A DNA stretch of 64,000 nt from Purpureocillium takamizusanense (GCF_022605165.1 NC_063071.1:1240001-1304000), one strand, 5' to 3'. Numbered from the stretch's first letter, positions 23,718-35,461 are shown. A program made the numbers and translations. Notes: generated by a model not told the origin, from the letters alone.

Positions 23718-26513
23718 ATGCTTCGCTTCATATGTTTTCGTGGTAGATTGGCCGCTAGCACATCCCACCTTGCTGCCTGTCCGCCTGCTTTACCTCCCCC
23801 AAGGAGCTTCTCGACCACGAGTCACTCGCGATCGGCAAAACAAGCTCGAAAACCATGGAAAAAAGGCAAGCAAAAGAATGGCAAAACGAAGAGACGACAC
23901 GCAAAAGTCAGCCAAGCAGAGTCCAACGCCACATTCATTCCGAACGACGTCGCCAAATGGCCGGCACCAGAGGATACGCAAGGAGGGGCGCCGGCATCTC
24001 AGCAAACAGAGCGCGGGCAGGAAGAGCCAGTCAATGGCGCGACACCGTCGCCTGCCAAACATGAGGCAGGAGCAGGCACCTGGAGATCTTTGCGATCGGC
24101 GCTGCGATCAAACCCTGCCAAGGTGGCAGGTTTCCCACCGAATCTCTCAGGCGAGCCTGTGGCGAGGGGAATAAAAGATGCAGCGCAAGAAGTCAGCTCA
24201 TGGAGGCCTGAGAAAGACGGCGGCAGCTCCAGAAAGCCGGCTAGCAGTACGGCCAAGAAAACCATGGCGAAAGTTCCACTCGACGTCAAGATCATTCGAC
24301 CGCGACAGTTAAAACTCTGCCCAATAGAAGAGGGGCCCTCAAACGTTCCACAGCTCGCGCACAACCTCGACCGCGTGCTCTTCAACCCAGGCGTCTACCA
24401 CATTCAAGACCACCGCTCAGGAGTCTTCAATTTCGATCCTTCACTAGCTACGATCATGCCGGTGGCGGAGTTCGACTATAGCGCCCTGTCCGAGTACATC
24501 ACCTCGTCCGAAGATGTCAAGCTTCGGCAGCTCAGCGCCAAACACAGCAAGAAGTACTGTGGCTCCACATCGAGCATGACTTCCATACTCTCACACTTCC
24601 ACTTTCTGCTATCTGCGTGGCGCGAGCCGACATTCGACAACCTGACGCGGTCGCTGGAACCAGAGTCGACAAGGTTTACAGCCCTTTCCCGCGGGCCAGC
24701 AGCGGCCTTTGCCCGGTACCAGGATGGCGTCTATGCCCTCGATTCTAGCAAGGAGTATGACACCGACAACATTCTCAGCCTTCTCGGCAGGTCCATGGAA
24801 AAGTTTTTCACACTACCCACGGAGGAGTTCGAGCGTTACCGCCGGACCAAGTCGCACCAGATCCCCAAGCAGGAGCGCAACGCCGAAGAATCATACCACT
24901 ACACGACATTGGGTGATTTCATGATGCGGTCGCAGCTTGACGCTCATGACCCGCGACTACCTGGGTCTGGCATGTTCGATTTGAAGACGAGGGCGGTCGT
25001 GTCTATCCGCATGGACGTGGAAGGCTACGAAAAGGGCGTTGGCTATGAGATTCGGAAACGTTTTGGCCAGTGGGAATCGTTTGAGCGCGAGTATTACGAC
25101 ATGATTCGGGCGGCCTTTCTCAAATACTCATTACAAGTTCGGATGGGGCGGATGGATGGCATCTTTGTGGCGTTCCACAACACACAGCGCATTTTTGGAT
25201 TTCAGTATATCCCCTTGTCGGAGATGGACCACGCCATCCACGGCACGCCAGACCTACGATTGGGAGACCAGGAGTTCATGTGCAGTGTTGCCCTGCTCAA
25301 TGATCTCATGGATCGAGCGACAGAGAGATTCCCCAAAAGAACGCTGCGGTTGCACGTGGAGACACGTCCGACCAAAGTTCCATTGACATATTTCTTCGTC
25401 GAGCCCGTCACCGAAGAGGAAATGAGACGGACCCAGGAAGCGGGCAAGCCGTCCGTGGAGCAAGTCAAGCGAGAGATTATCGGTCTCAGCCGGGAAGTGA
25501 GCGAGGCAAAATCGGCGCAGGAGGAGGCAAATGCCCAGGCCGCTGCTCAGCAGGCGCAGTCGGATGAGACGGACAAGGTTGCGGCCGAGGCGACGCCGAG
25601 CGATCCGCAGAACGACGCGGCCTGGAAAGAATTGATGGCCATGGTTGACGACTCGGTTGAAAACGAGAGCCTAGGCATCTCGTCCGTCAAGGAGGCGGTC
25701 CAAGACGCGCTTGAGCAAAGCGGACTGCTCAGCGACAAGACGGAAGTGCAAAGCGAAAAATATGTCGACGATATGGTTGCGGCATTGACGGCACATTCAT
25801 CGGCGATCAAAGAGGCCGGCGAGGCGGCCGAAGCCAGAGACGCGACGGAGGGAGGCGGACGGGCAACGGAGTCATCAGGCCAAGAGACGGAGACGGCGAC
25901 GGCGTCGCTCACCAACCTCATCTTACGGGTCACGGAGGGCATCGACGACAAGTTGAGCAACCTCAAGACGTTTGAGCGCAAGTTTGCCGACTTGGTAACA
26001 CAAGCCAAGAAGGCGGAAGTTGCCGGCGGCGAGCAACCAGTCAAGGACGAGGACGAGCCTGGCGAAGAGTCAACGGAGCTCGACTCTGCCGTCGAAGAAG
26101 TCGACAAGGATGGTGAGGAGCCAGAGGAGCAGGATCGTGAGATCCTCGGCATGTACGTGACGATTCGCAACCGGGTCAACGGTACCTTTGTGGAGCGGCC
26201 GTCAAGCCCGGAGGATAAGTTCGACTGGTCGGTGCAATACGCCATCACGGAGCTGCCAGACCACCGAGCGCAGCATATCTACAGGAGTATCATGAAGCGG
26301 CGGAAGGAGGTTCTAGGGAGTGACCCGGAGGCACGGGCGGCCAACTGGCACCGCATGTTCAAGGGAACGTTACCCATTATGGCAAAGAAGGGCGAGGAGT
26401 ACAGGGCGATGAGGACGAAGCAAGAGGCGGGAAACCCAGTGCACGTTGCATGGGACAAGAAGCCTCTGTCTTACGAGGCGACGCGGGCGGAGACAGCGGC
26501 AGGGAACGAGTAA
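23718..26513 (+). CDS. pet127: Pet127-family mitochondrial RNA processing protein
   Basis: Single exon, 931 residues. The N-terminus is basic with an RSFSTTSHSR stretch, a typical mitochondrial targeting sequence. The Pet127 domain spans roughly residues 195-560 (KIIRPRQLKLCPIEEG, KYCGSTSSMTSILSHFHFLLS, FARYQDGVYALDSSKEYDT, GIFVAFHNTQRIFGFQYIPL). Pet127 takes part in 5' trimming and turnover of mitochondrial transcripts and has been assigned to the PD-(D/E)XK nuclease superfamily; a fitting site, D411 with D421-L-K423, is present. The C-terminal third is acidic, Ala/Glu-rich and probably coiled, ending in a conserved block (ILGMYVTIRNRVNGTFVERP). It is divergent from hid1. Confidence 0.94.
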   Translation: MLRFICFRGRLAASTSHLAACPPALPPPRSFSTTSHSRSAKQARKPWKKGKQKNGKTKRRHAKVSQAESNATFIPNDVAKWPAPEDTQGGAPASQQTERGQEEPVNGATPSPAKHEAGAGTWRSLRSALRSNPAKVAGFPPNLSGEPVARGIKDAAQEVSSWRPEKDGGSSRKPASSTAKKTMAKVPLDVKIIRPRQLKLCPIEEGPSNVPQLAHNLDRVLFNPGVYHIQDHRSGVFNFDPSLATIMPVAEFDYSALSEYITSSEDVKLRQLSAKHSKKYCGSTSSMTSILSHFHFLLSAWREPTFDNLTRSLEPESTRFTALSRGPAAAFARYQDGVYALDSSKEYDTDNILSLLGRSMEKFFTLPTEEFERYRRTKSHQIPKQERNAEESYHYTTLGDFMMRSQLDAHDPRLPGSGMFDLKTRAVVSIRMDVEGYEKGVGYEIRKRFGQWESFEREYYDMIRAAFLKYSLQVRMGRMDGIFVAFHNTQRIFGFQYIPLSEMDHAIHGTPDLRLGDQEFMCSVALLNDLMDRATERFPKRTLRLHVETRPTKVPLTYFFVEPVTEEEMRRTQEAGKPSVEQVKREIIGLSREVSEAKSAQEEANAQAAAQQAQSDETDKVAAEATPSDPQNDAAWKELMAMVDDSVENESLGISSVKEAVQDALEQSGLLSDKTEVQSEKYVDDMVAALTAHSSAIKEAGEAAEARDATEGGGRATESSGQETETATASLTNLILRVTEGIDDKLSNLKTFERKFADLVTQAKKAEVAGGEQPVKDEDEPGEESTELDSAVEEVDKDGEEPEEQDREILGMYVTIRNRVNGTFVERPSSPEDKFDWSVQYAITELPDHRAQHIYRSIMKRRKEVLGSDPEARAANWHRMFKGTLPIMAKKGEEYRAMRTKQEAGNPVHVAWDKKPLSYEATRAETAAGNE

Positions 26514-29131
26514 CGATCGTTGCATGCCGTTGGACTAGGAATGCGCATGGCGACGATGTGTCTTTGTTTGGGGGGACGGAACTGGCTGCGGAGACATGCC
26601 CTGCCTACTAACGTACTGGGTAGTCCTGCGGTCTTGTAATCTAGTGTACATGTAGCCCGGTGCGGCAGAGCGGCACGAGACGAGGTGAGACGAGGGGAGA
26701 CGAGGTCGCCGCCGCGATGAAGCCGACTCACCCCGTGCTCCGGTCTGAAAACTGTAACATATCACGACGACCAAGCTACCACGCGCGGAGTGCGGGAACG
26801 ATACTACTACCACTGCTACAGTATGCTTACTGCCCCTTGGCAGCTGCTCATGTGGTTCTGTGCCACCTGCTACCTTGCGACATCCGACAGGGTCTCCATG
26901 TCCTGCCAGCCCAGCCCAGCCGTTGACGGTGGGGGTGACACCGCAGCGCCGGCGCGGTGTCACGCGCACGGATCAATGACACGACTCCCCATGAGCTTGG
27001 ATGGATCCCCGAGTCGAAGCCAGATAGCTGTTGGTACTAACTTAGTAGGTGCGAGGTACTACAGCCAGTTCGGCAGGCGCATCGCGCATACAAAGATGCG
27101 ACGCACGCGGAGGAGATGCCGGAATCGAGTGAGAGCGGCCGGCGGTCAATGCGTGGAAAGCGGCGGCGGCGCGGGGGGGGAGGCGCGGTCGTGGAGATGA
27201 TGCGCGCGTGCATGTGGGGGAGCGGAGAGCTCGCTTGTTACTTTTAGGTGGTGCTTGGTACAAAGATTTTCGATCAAGGCTTTTTTTTTAACATAAATAT
27301 ACACATCGAGTGGAACTGTAGATGGCGAGGGGTTGCTAGATGGACGCATGGCATGAATAGATATGCAAGGCCGGCTTGCGAGCGAGAGGCTTGCGTCGGT
27401 GGTTTGCAAAGTTTCGAATAGTTGAACCTTTCTGAAGGCCCAGAATAAGGCCTCTCACGAGCTGATTACTCTAAAGGGCATGGCAGAACGCTGTTCAAGT
27501 TGGTTAATGTCACGGCTTGCGCTACAGCATCAGCATTGCAGACGATTTTGCTTTTCGTTTTTTCCCTTTGCATATCCTCATGCATTGTGGTGCGTCCGCG
27601 TGGATTAAGCACGTGTCTAGGCCAAGCAACTTAGTAGAGGAAAGACAAAAAAAAGAGCATCATCACGCCCTCACTGGAGATATGGACTGACCTCTGGATG
27701 GAAAGTATATACCGCGCGATTGCGTCGCAGCGGTTCATACCATTATGCAGCACGACGACGTCGTCGTGGGGAGGTGGGTTTTCGTCAAGATCCATGCCCC
27801 TGCATCATCGCCGGATTCGTTTCATTCAATCTATTTTATTTGTTTATCAATCTACGGCAGATCCAATCACCAGCGGCGCCTCGCCCACACCCGCATTGAC
27901 ATCAGCTCCGATGTCGTTCGGTTCGCTCCTTTGCCTGTCGCGGCGCGCCAACCAGCAGCAGCAGCAGCACGAGTCGCTTTCTCTCTCTCTGATAGTATGT
28001 ACGAAAGTAGATACTAGCGTTATACGTTTCCGGGCCGCTGACCCGCAGCCAGCCATGGGCGCCATTTCTCCCCCCCTCGGGCTTGCATCAACGTTCAATC
28101 GTGCAGCAGGCATCTCACCGACGACCCGCCCCTCTGCAGGAACCACGGCGACGACGACGCATGGCCCAGCAGGAAACCCGCAGCGCGAGTCCGTGACCAT
28201 GGCGGCTCCCAGTCTCCCGACGCCACGCGCTGTCGCTCCGACAAAGTGGTGTGCTTCCCCCGCGCCGTCCCATTGGGCCGGTCGTACGTCGTAGTACCAG
28301 CTTCACTCACACCCACTCACTCCATCAGCTCTGTCTCTCTCTGTCTCTCTCTCTCTGTCTCTCTCCGCCGCGGGCACGCACGGCATCGCGGCACCAGTAG
28401 GTCGTCCGCCTGGGTCCCCGTGTTCAGCGGCTCGCGCGATGCGACCCTGCTTCGGCCCTGTGCCTTGCCCTTGGGGATGGCCTCCCCCCCCCCCTGGCCC
28501 CCTTTTCCCCCTGCCCGCTCCAGCTCGGCCGTCTCGGTCCCTTGGCGGGCCCTTTGGTGGGAGGAGGCGGGCGGGCGACGAGGTCGGTGCTCTCCCCGCG
28601 CCCGCGCCTCACCTTGTACCGACTCGGAAGCCAGCCGTCTGGGCGCGCGAGGTGGCCGGCCGACCTCATGGACCGACGATGCTTGGGACGCCGTCACCTG
28701 CCCTGCCCTGCCCGCATTCGCCCCCTTTCCGGGAGGGGGTGACATGCCACGGCGGGCCGTCCGCGTGCCTCTTCGCATAAACATGCTCGGGCGTAGGCGT
28801 AGACGGCCCGTCAAGCCCGGCTAAGAAGTGATCTGCACTCGCGCAAAAGGTTTCGTTAGGAACGATGATACCAAGTATATAACCGAGTTGCGCGCCGCCG
28901 ACGATACCGCCCGCAGCAACGCCCTTGCCCGCTCGGCCTTTGTTTGTTTGCTGGCACCCTTACACGCGCGACAACGGCGAGCAACTCCCTCCCCGCGTGC
29001 CGCCTCGCCATAAGCTGCGTCTCGACGCTCGACCAAGACGAAAGACTCATCGTAGGCAACTTTCGTCGTGGAGACACTGTACATACTGGGCTACGTATTA
29101 TACGGATTGCAGCAATAGAAGTGCACGCACG
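26514..29131. other. Intergenic region between pet127 and the sphingomyelinase-like gene
   Basis: No supported gene. It holds a perfect 10-bp inverted repeat at 26935-26963, CT-rich leader-like sequence from about 28330, and TAGG/TACC words near 27030-27060. Its open frames are short and low-complexity. Confidence 0.6.
26935..26963. promoter_or_regulatory. Perfect 10-bp inverted repeat (CCG-N11-CGG core)
   Basis: Arms GTGACACCGC (26935-26944) and GCGGTGTCAC (26954-26963) flank a 9-nt GC-rich loop. The core reads CCG, eleven bases, CGG, a geometry used by dimeric Zn2Cys6 regulators. It could equally be an RNA hairpin in the pet127 3' flank. Confidence 0.45.
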
Positions 29132-31519
29132 ATGCGCTCCCATGCCTTGCTGGCGCTGCTGGCGCTCGGGCGCGCCGCCCAAGGCGCTGCCCTCGGCGGT
29201 GATGCCCCGATCACCGACGTCTCGCCCAGGGACGGCGACGATGCGTCGATGGTCTCCTCCTCCGGCGACCTGCAGGCCCGAGGCCTCGTCGAGGACATCT
29301 GGAACGAGATTAAGAATGCGGCAACGTGTGCCGGCTGCGAGGTCAGTGGCCGCCATGCCCCCCTACGTGCTTCGTATGCGCGCCCAATGACTTACACGGT
29401 TCATTGCACACAGACTGTCCTCGGCCTGCTCAAGGTCCTCGTCGCATTTGGCGACGGCCCGTTTGTGAGCGCGATCCAGGACATTTGCAAACTAGCCAAG
29501 GTACATTAGACATTCTGCTGTTGTAAAGATGAGCGAAGGGGGCGGCAGCAGTGAGTGGCTTTCTTGTGGTTTGTTCGTCCGCTTACACGCAGAGCGCCCG
29601 CCAGGTCCAAGACGACGACGTCTGCGACGGCTCCATCGCCCTTGAGGGACCCATTATCGCCGCCGCCATCAGGAAGATGCACATCGGGTCCCGCACGTCG
29701 GAAGCCTTTTGCACCACCCTGCTCGGCCTGTGCGGCTACCCGGCCGTCGCGTCCTGGGACGTCCCCTTCCCGTCCCCCAAGCCGGCCGGCGGACGGCCCA
29801 AGCCCAGCGGCAAGCCGTCGCTCAAGATCGTCCATTATTCGGACATTCACGTTGACCCTCTGTACGAGTCGGGCTCCAGCACCAACTGTACGAAGCCGAT
29901 TTGCTGCAGGTGCGTGTGATGGCCCGTCTCCGGCACGGCGATGGCTTTCCCAACGCTGACCCTCCTCCTCCTCCTCTTCGCAGGCCGTATACGGACGCGG
30001 ACAAGCCCGGCACCAGCAAGTCTCCGGCCGGCCCCAACGGCGACCATAAGTGCGACACGCCCGTCAGTCTCGAGGACAGCATGTACAAGGCCATCAATGC
30101 TATCGTGCCCGATGCCGCCTTTACCCTCTTCACGGGCGACATTGTCGACCACGCCATCTGGAATACCACCCAAGCCTCCAACACGGACTCGAGTTAGTTT
30201 GCCCCCCCAAACCCCCCAAACCCCCCAAACCCCCCCGGGCGGCCTTCTCTTTCCCGCAGCACCGTGTTGCAGCTCCGCGGCCCTGCCCAGTTCTATTCCA
30301 TCACGGCACTGACTCTGCCCCAGTCCAGCACGCGTACGCGGCCATGAACCAGACGCTCAAGCTGGTCTACGGTACGGCTGGCAACCACGAGGCCCAGCCC
30401 GTCAACAGCTTCCCGCCCAGCAGCATCTCCAGCGACACGCAGTGGTTGTACAACCTGCTGTCCCAGGAATGGGCCCCGTGGCTCGACCAGGTCGCCGAGA
30501 GCGACGTGGCCAAGTTCGGCGCCTACTCGACGAGGTTCCCCGGCGGCAACCTACGCATCATCTCCATCAACACTAACCTCTACTACCGGCACAACTTTTG
30601 GCTGTACCAAGACTACGACGACAAGGACCCTAACCTGCAGATTGCGTGGCTCGTCAAGGAGCTCGACGCCGCGGAGCGGGCCGGCGAGCACGTCTACATC
30701 ATCGGGCACATGCCCATGGGCGAAAAGGACGCGCTGCCCGACCCGTCCAACTACCTCGACCAGGTCTTCAAGCGCTACTCGTCGACCATTGCGGCCATGT
30801 TCTTCGGGCACACGCACGTCGACCACTTTGAGGTCTCGTACCTCGACTACGCGGCGCAAAACGCGAGCAACGCGTACATGACGTCGTACATTGCGCCCTC
30901 GCTGACGCCCACGTCGGGCATGCCGTCCTTCCGCGTCTACGACGTCGACCCGGACACGTTTGCCGTGCTCGACGCGACGACCTACACGGCCGACATGACG
31001 GACCCGGCGTTCCAGACGGCGGGCCCCGTGTGGAAGAAGTACTACTCGGCCAAGGAGGCCTACGGCAAAGCCGCGAGCCCGCCCGTGACGGACCCCGCGG
31101 CGGAGCTGACGCCGTCCTTTTGGCACCAGGTGACGGAGGCGTTTGAGCGCGACCAGGCGCTGTTCGACGCGTACATTGCGCGCAAGAGCCGCGGGTGGAA
31201 CGCAGGCTCGTGCACCGGCGACTGCAAGGCGGCGGAGCTGTGCCAGATGCGCGCCGGACGCGCGCAGAACAACTGCTTCAAGCCCGAGCCCGGGGTGCAC
31301 CTCGACAAGCGCCGCGACGACGTCGACGACAAGTCAGGGAGCCAACAGGGACGTGGGCAGCCCGGGAACGAGCGCGGTGAGCACGACGAGTGCGGCGTGC
31401 CGGTGACGCTCAAGACCCTGAGCGCGGTGACGGACAGCAAGGAGACGCTGGCGCGGTTGCGATCGCTGGTTCAAGGGGAGAAGGCGGCGGCGGCGGCGCG
31501 ACGGGGGGAGATATCGTAG
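29132..31519 (+). CDS. Acid sphingomyelinase-like phosphodiesterase (saposin B + metallophosphoesterase)
   Basis: Five exons: 29132-29341, 29414-29500, 29593-29909, 29984-30192 and 30324-31519, giving 672 residues, with every joint in phase. A signal peptide (MRSHALLALLALGRAAQG) comes first. A saposin-B domain with six Cys lies at about residues 65-147. The calcineurin-like metallophosphoesterase core has all metal-binding motifs: DIH (183-185), GDIVDH (256-261), GNHE (294-297), the His of GHMP (403) and GHTH (436-439). A Cys-rich C-terminal segment follows. Acid sphingomyelinases release ceramide from sphingomyelin in lysosomal or extracellular space; fungal members may act on fungal or host sphingolipids, which is inference. 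Intron 4 carries an unusual C-tract array. Confidence 0.95.
30193..30323 (+). repeat. Intron 4 of the sphingomyelinase-like gene, with C6-7/AAA array
   Basis: At about 30200-30237 the intron has four runs of six or seven C separated by AAA. The template strand therefore has four G-runs with 3-nt loops, a textbook G-quadruplex pattern, and the coding strand could form an i-motif. Confidence 0.9.
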
Positions 31520-32841
31520 CGGCGCGGGGGAGTGGTTGGGAGCATAGCCTGTTGGAGTGAAGCATCTGGCGGCTTGGAGTTGACTTGAGCTGTGAAACGT
31601 AACGTGACTTGAGTCGAATGTGCAGCGAGGCTGAGAACGGCGAGAACCCCGTTTCAAGTTGAAATACTTCGAGCCCCGAGCAGAGGCGAATTGCGAATTC
31701 TGCATTTGTTCATCCGGTCCTACACGACTTCTTCAATAGCAAAAAGGTAGATGTAGCGTTCGATGTCTGGCCGTTTATATGTTTGTTCGTTTATAGCCAA
31801 CACGATGGTCCTGTCCGAAGACATTCCAGAGCACAGGGTAGGCGAGTTGAATCCCGGGCAAGCGGTCACGATGATGCCGTGGCAGTTGCTGGTTTTACCG
31901 AACTACCACCGACCGATCCCAGGCACCGCCGAGCCCGCCAGCCAGCCTGCATGGGACAGCCTGCCCGTGGTAAGAAGGTAGCTCCGGTGGCGGTGGTCGC
32001 TGGCACCAGATTGGCTGGAGCTTGGTGAGCTGCACTGGTGCCCACCACCCGGACTGTGCCGCTCTGCGTCCAGTGGACATGCTTGAGCTCCAGGGAGCTT
32101 CAGCGCCCCAGCTGTCGCTAGAAGTGACTCGACTCAACCAAGAACGCCCAGCACCATCCATTAGTAGCCCAGCTAGGCACCTGATAGACGGGACGGTAGC
32201 ACCACCACCACCGAGACACTGTTGACTTTCGCGCACGCGTGGCCTCGCCGGTTCAACCCAAGACATCCATCCGCCCCCCTCCTCATTCATCCTCAAAGCC
32301 AAAGGACGCAAAAATTCCAGCAAGCGTAATTTGCATGCAGCCCGGACTTCGGCCCCGTCTCCAGACACGCCCTTCCTTGTTGGACCTCATCCGCCACAGG
32401 AGGAGCGACTCGGTGTCGTCGACCGTCTCTGCGCCCGTGCTCTCCGCTACTACCCCTACGGGCTCGGCTCAGCAGCAACCTCCCCGCCCGCGCCTGGGCT
32501 CCTTCAGCGCCTCGTTTGTTGGTGCGCTGCCCAGCGCTACATCATCGCCTCCACAGTCGCCAGCGGCCCCTGCTGACTCCAACCCGTGGAACCCACCCGC
32601 GCCGCTGCTACTGCTGCGTCCGCCCCGGTCGCCGTCGCCGCCGCCGCCGCCTCCTGTCGCAGCTGTCGAGCTGCCTCTGCCAATCTCTCCACTCTCAACT
32701 TCATCTCCCTCAACTCCTCCGCTGTCGCCCCAGCAGCCTCCGTCGCCGACCCTGCCCTCCCCTTCGTCCTCTTCGTCCTGCGCCGACAGCTCTCCCTCGT
32801 CCTGTGCCAACCCTGCGCCCGACCCTGCGCCGCTTTCCAAG
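31520..32841. other. Intergenic region and vma1 5' leader
   Basis: No independent gene is supported. From 32335 a Ser/Pro-rich reading frame runs without a stop into the vma1 start, in the same frame. I treat it as leader sequence (pyrimidine-rich, low-complexity), but see the findings. Confidence 0.55.
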
Positions 32842-35131
32842 ATGCCGCCTGTACGTATTGTCGTGCCCTGACCTCAATGCCGGCCAGCCGACCGGCCCTC
32901 CCCCCCCCCCCCGCGCGCCGTTGATGCGCCGGCTGGCTGCGGCCAACGGCCACGGCCCTGCCCCGCTGCATCGAGGACTGACGTGCATCCGGTGCAGAAA
33001 GCGAACAAGGCCGATGGCGAGGCCCTCCATGGCGGTAAGTGGCCTCCTCGGCCGAACGAACCTCCCTCCTGCGGGCGACGACACTGACGTATGTGCAGGC
33101 AAAATCTACTCAATTTCCGGGTTCGTCGACGATTCCTCAACCTCCCACTACTCGAACCCAGCTCGCCCTTTGATGCATGCGATGCTAATCCGTCAGCCAG
33201 CCCCGTCGTCATCGCCGAGGAGATGATCGGCGTTGCCATGTACGAGCTGGTACGTGTTCTTAGCAGCGCGAGATTGGCAGTGCATCGAGACTAAACTGTG
33301 CGATGCTTCCAGGTCAAAGTAGGCCACGATAACCTTGTCGGCGAAGTCATTCGAATCAACGGCGACCAGGCCTCTATCCAGGTCTACGAGGAAACAGGTA
33401 CTGGCACCTCACACGGCCCCTTGTTGAGTCTAGGATAGCTGACCATCGCCTCAACAGCCGGCCTCATGGTTGGTGACCCCGTCACTCGCACCGGCAAGCC
33501 CCTCTCCGTCGAACTTGGCCCCGGCCTCCTCAATGGCATTCTGGACGGAATCCAACGACCGCTCGCCGACATTGCCGATGTAGCCAAGACCATCTACATT
33601 CCCCGTGGCATCTCCGTCCCCGCCCTCGACCGCAACAAGAAGTGGGCGTTCACGCCTACCATGAAGGTCGGCGACCACGTCAGCGGCGGCGACGTCTGGG
33701 GCACCGTCTTCGAGAACTCGTTCATCTCGACACACAGAATTATTTTCCCACCCCGCGCCCGAGGCACCATCACCAAGATTGCTGCAAAGGGCGAGTACAC
33801 CGTTGCCGAGAACATCCTCGAGGTCGAGTTCGACGGCAAGAAGATCGAGTATCCTATGATGCAGTCATGGCCCGTCCGAGTACCCCGACCCTCCACCGAG
33901 AAGCTCGCCGCCGAGGAGCCCTTCGTCGTCGGCCAGCGCGTCCTGGATGCCCTGTTCCCCGGTGTCCAGGGTGGCACCATTGCCATCCCCGGTGCTTTCG
34001 GCTGCGGCAAGACTGTCATCAGTCAATCCGTCTCCAAGTTCTCCAACAGCGACGTCATCGTCTACGTGGGCTGCGGCGAACGCGGCAACGAAATGGCTGA
34101 AGTGTTGAAGGACTTCCCGGAGCTGACGATTGATGTCGATGGCCGCAAGGAGCCCATCATGAAGCGCACGACCCTCATCGCCAACACATCCAACATGCCC
34201 GTGGCCGCCCGAGAAGCGTCCATCTACACTGGTATTACGGTCGCCGAGTATTTCCGTGACCAGGGTCTTAACGTGGCCATGATGGCTGACTCGACGTCGC
34301 GATGGGCCGAGGCGCTGCGAGAACTGTCGGGTCGTCTGGGAGAAATGCCTGCTGACCAGGGTTTCCCTGCTTACCTGAGTGCCAAGCTCGCCTCCTTCTA
34401 CGAGCGAGCTGGCCGCGTGCAGACATTGGGCTCGCCCGAGCGCAAGGGCAGTGTCAGCATCGTCGGCGCCGTCAGCCCCCCTGGTGGTGACTTTTCGGAT
34501 CCCGTCACGTCGTCCACCCTCAGCATCGTGCAAGTCTTTTGGGGTCTCGACAAGAAGCTGGCGCAGCGCAAGCACTTCCCCTCTATCAACACTAGCGTCT
34601 CCTACTCCAAGTACACGAGCGTGCTCGACAAGTACTACGAAAAGGAGTTCCCCGAGTTCCCGAGACTGCGTGACCGAATCAAGCAGCTGCTGTCCGACTC
34701 GGAGGAGCTGGATCAGGTGGTGCAGCTGGTCGGCAAGAGCGCGCTGTCGGACCCGGACAAGATCACGCTGGACCTGGCGGTCCTGCTCAAGGAGGACTTT
34801 TTGCAGCAGAACGGCTACTCAGACTACGACCAGTTCTGCCCCATGTGGAAGACGGAGTGGATGATGAAGCTCATGGTCGGGTACCACGACGAGTCGCAAA
34901 AGGCCATTGCGCAGGGTCAGAGCTGGGCTAAGGTCCGCGAGGCCACGAGCGATCTCCAGGCGAAGCTGCGGCAGCTCAAGTTTGAGGTGCCCGGAGATGG
35001 CGAGGAGGCCATCACCAAGAAGGTTTGTGGGTCCATAAGTTGCGTCAACCATTCAGCTGCTAACTCAAAAACAGTACGAGGCTATTCAGCAGGAGATGAT
35101 GGACAAGTTTGCGTCGGTGATGGACGAGTAG
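32842..35131 (+). CDS. vma1: V-type H+-ATPase catalytic subunit A
   Basis: Seven coding exons: 32842-32850, 32998-33034, 33099-33120, 33201-33249, 33313-33397, 33458-35022 and 35075-35131, giving 607 residues. The protein starts [16 protein letters not shown], then [19 protein letters not shown]. The Walker A loop GAFGCGKT is at residues 246-253 and is uninterrupted, so the yeast VMA1 intein is absent. Other signatures include [14 protein letters not shown] and [16 protein letters not shown]. It ends [11 protein letters not shown]. Subunit A hydrolyses ATP in the V1 sector, acidifying vacuole, Golgi and endosomes. The last intron has a clear CTAAC branch site. The 5' end is split into very small exons, one of only 22 nt. 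Confidence 0.98.
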
Positions 35132-35461
35132 GTGACGAGAGGCGTGCACCCTACATTGTAAGCACGGATGGTCCTATAGAGAGGGGGGGTCTTGTCAGCA
35201 CGGAGGGGCGGGTCAGAGTCCAAGAGGACCGTCGCCGCCACCTCGCCCTGTATCCATTGAATCCAGCAATTTCCAATATCGTGTAGCGTGCTGTCTGTGT
35301 TGTAGTCGTGCTGGTTCTGGACTTGCATACGGCGCTGGTTGGGTCGGTGTGGGGCCACCAGCTTTGTAGTGTACGCAACTGAGCTTAAACCTCACCACGT
35401 CTTGTCTCATACATCCCACGTCCCACTTATAAGGCCCAAACTCATCACACACCTCGCAGCC
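35132..35461. other. vma1-yih1 intergenic region
   Basis: No gene; 3' flank of vma1 and promoter of yih1, tandem on the same strand. Nothing else seen. Confidence 0.6.

Noticed and set aside
32239..32871. 210-codon Ser/Pro-rich frame upstream of vma1 as a separate gene
   Set aside because: It begins at GTG, is low-complexity and runs into the vma1 start in the same frame; better seen as leader sequence.
33985..34020. Intein insertion in vma1
   Set aside because: The Walker A loop is continuous and the protein has the intein-free length.
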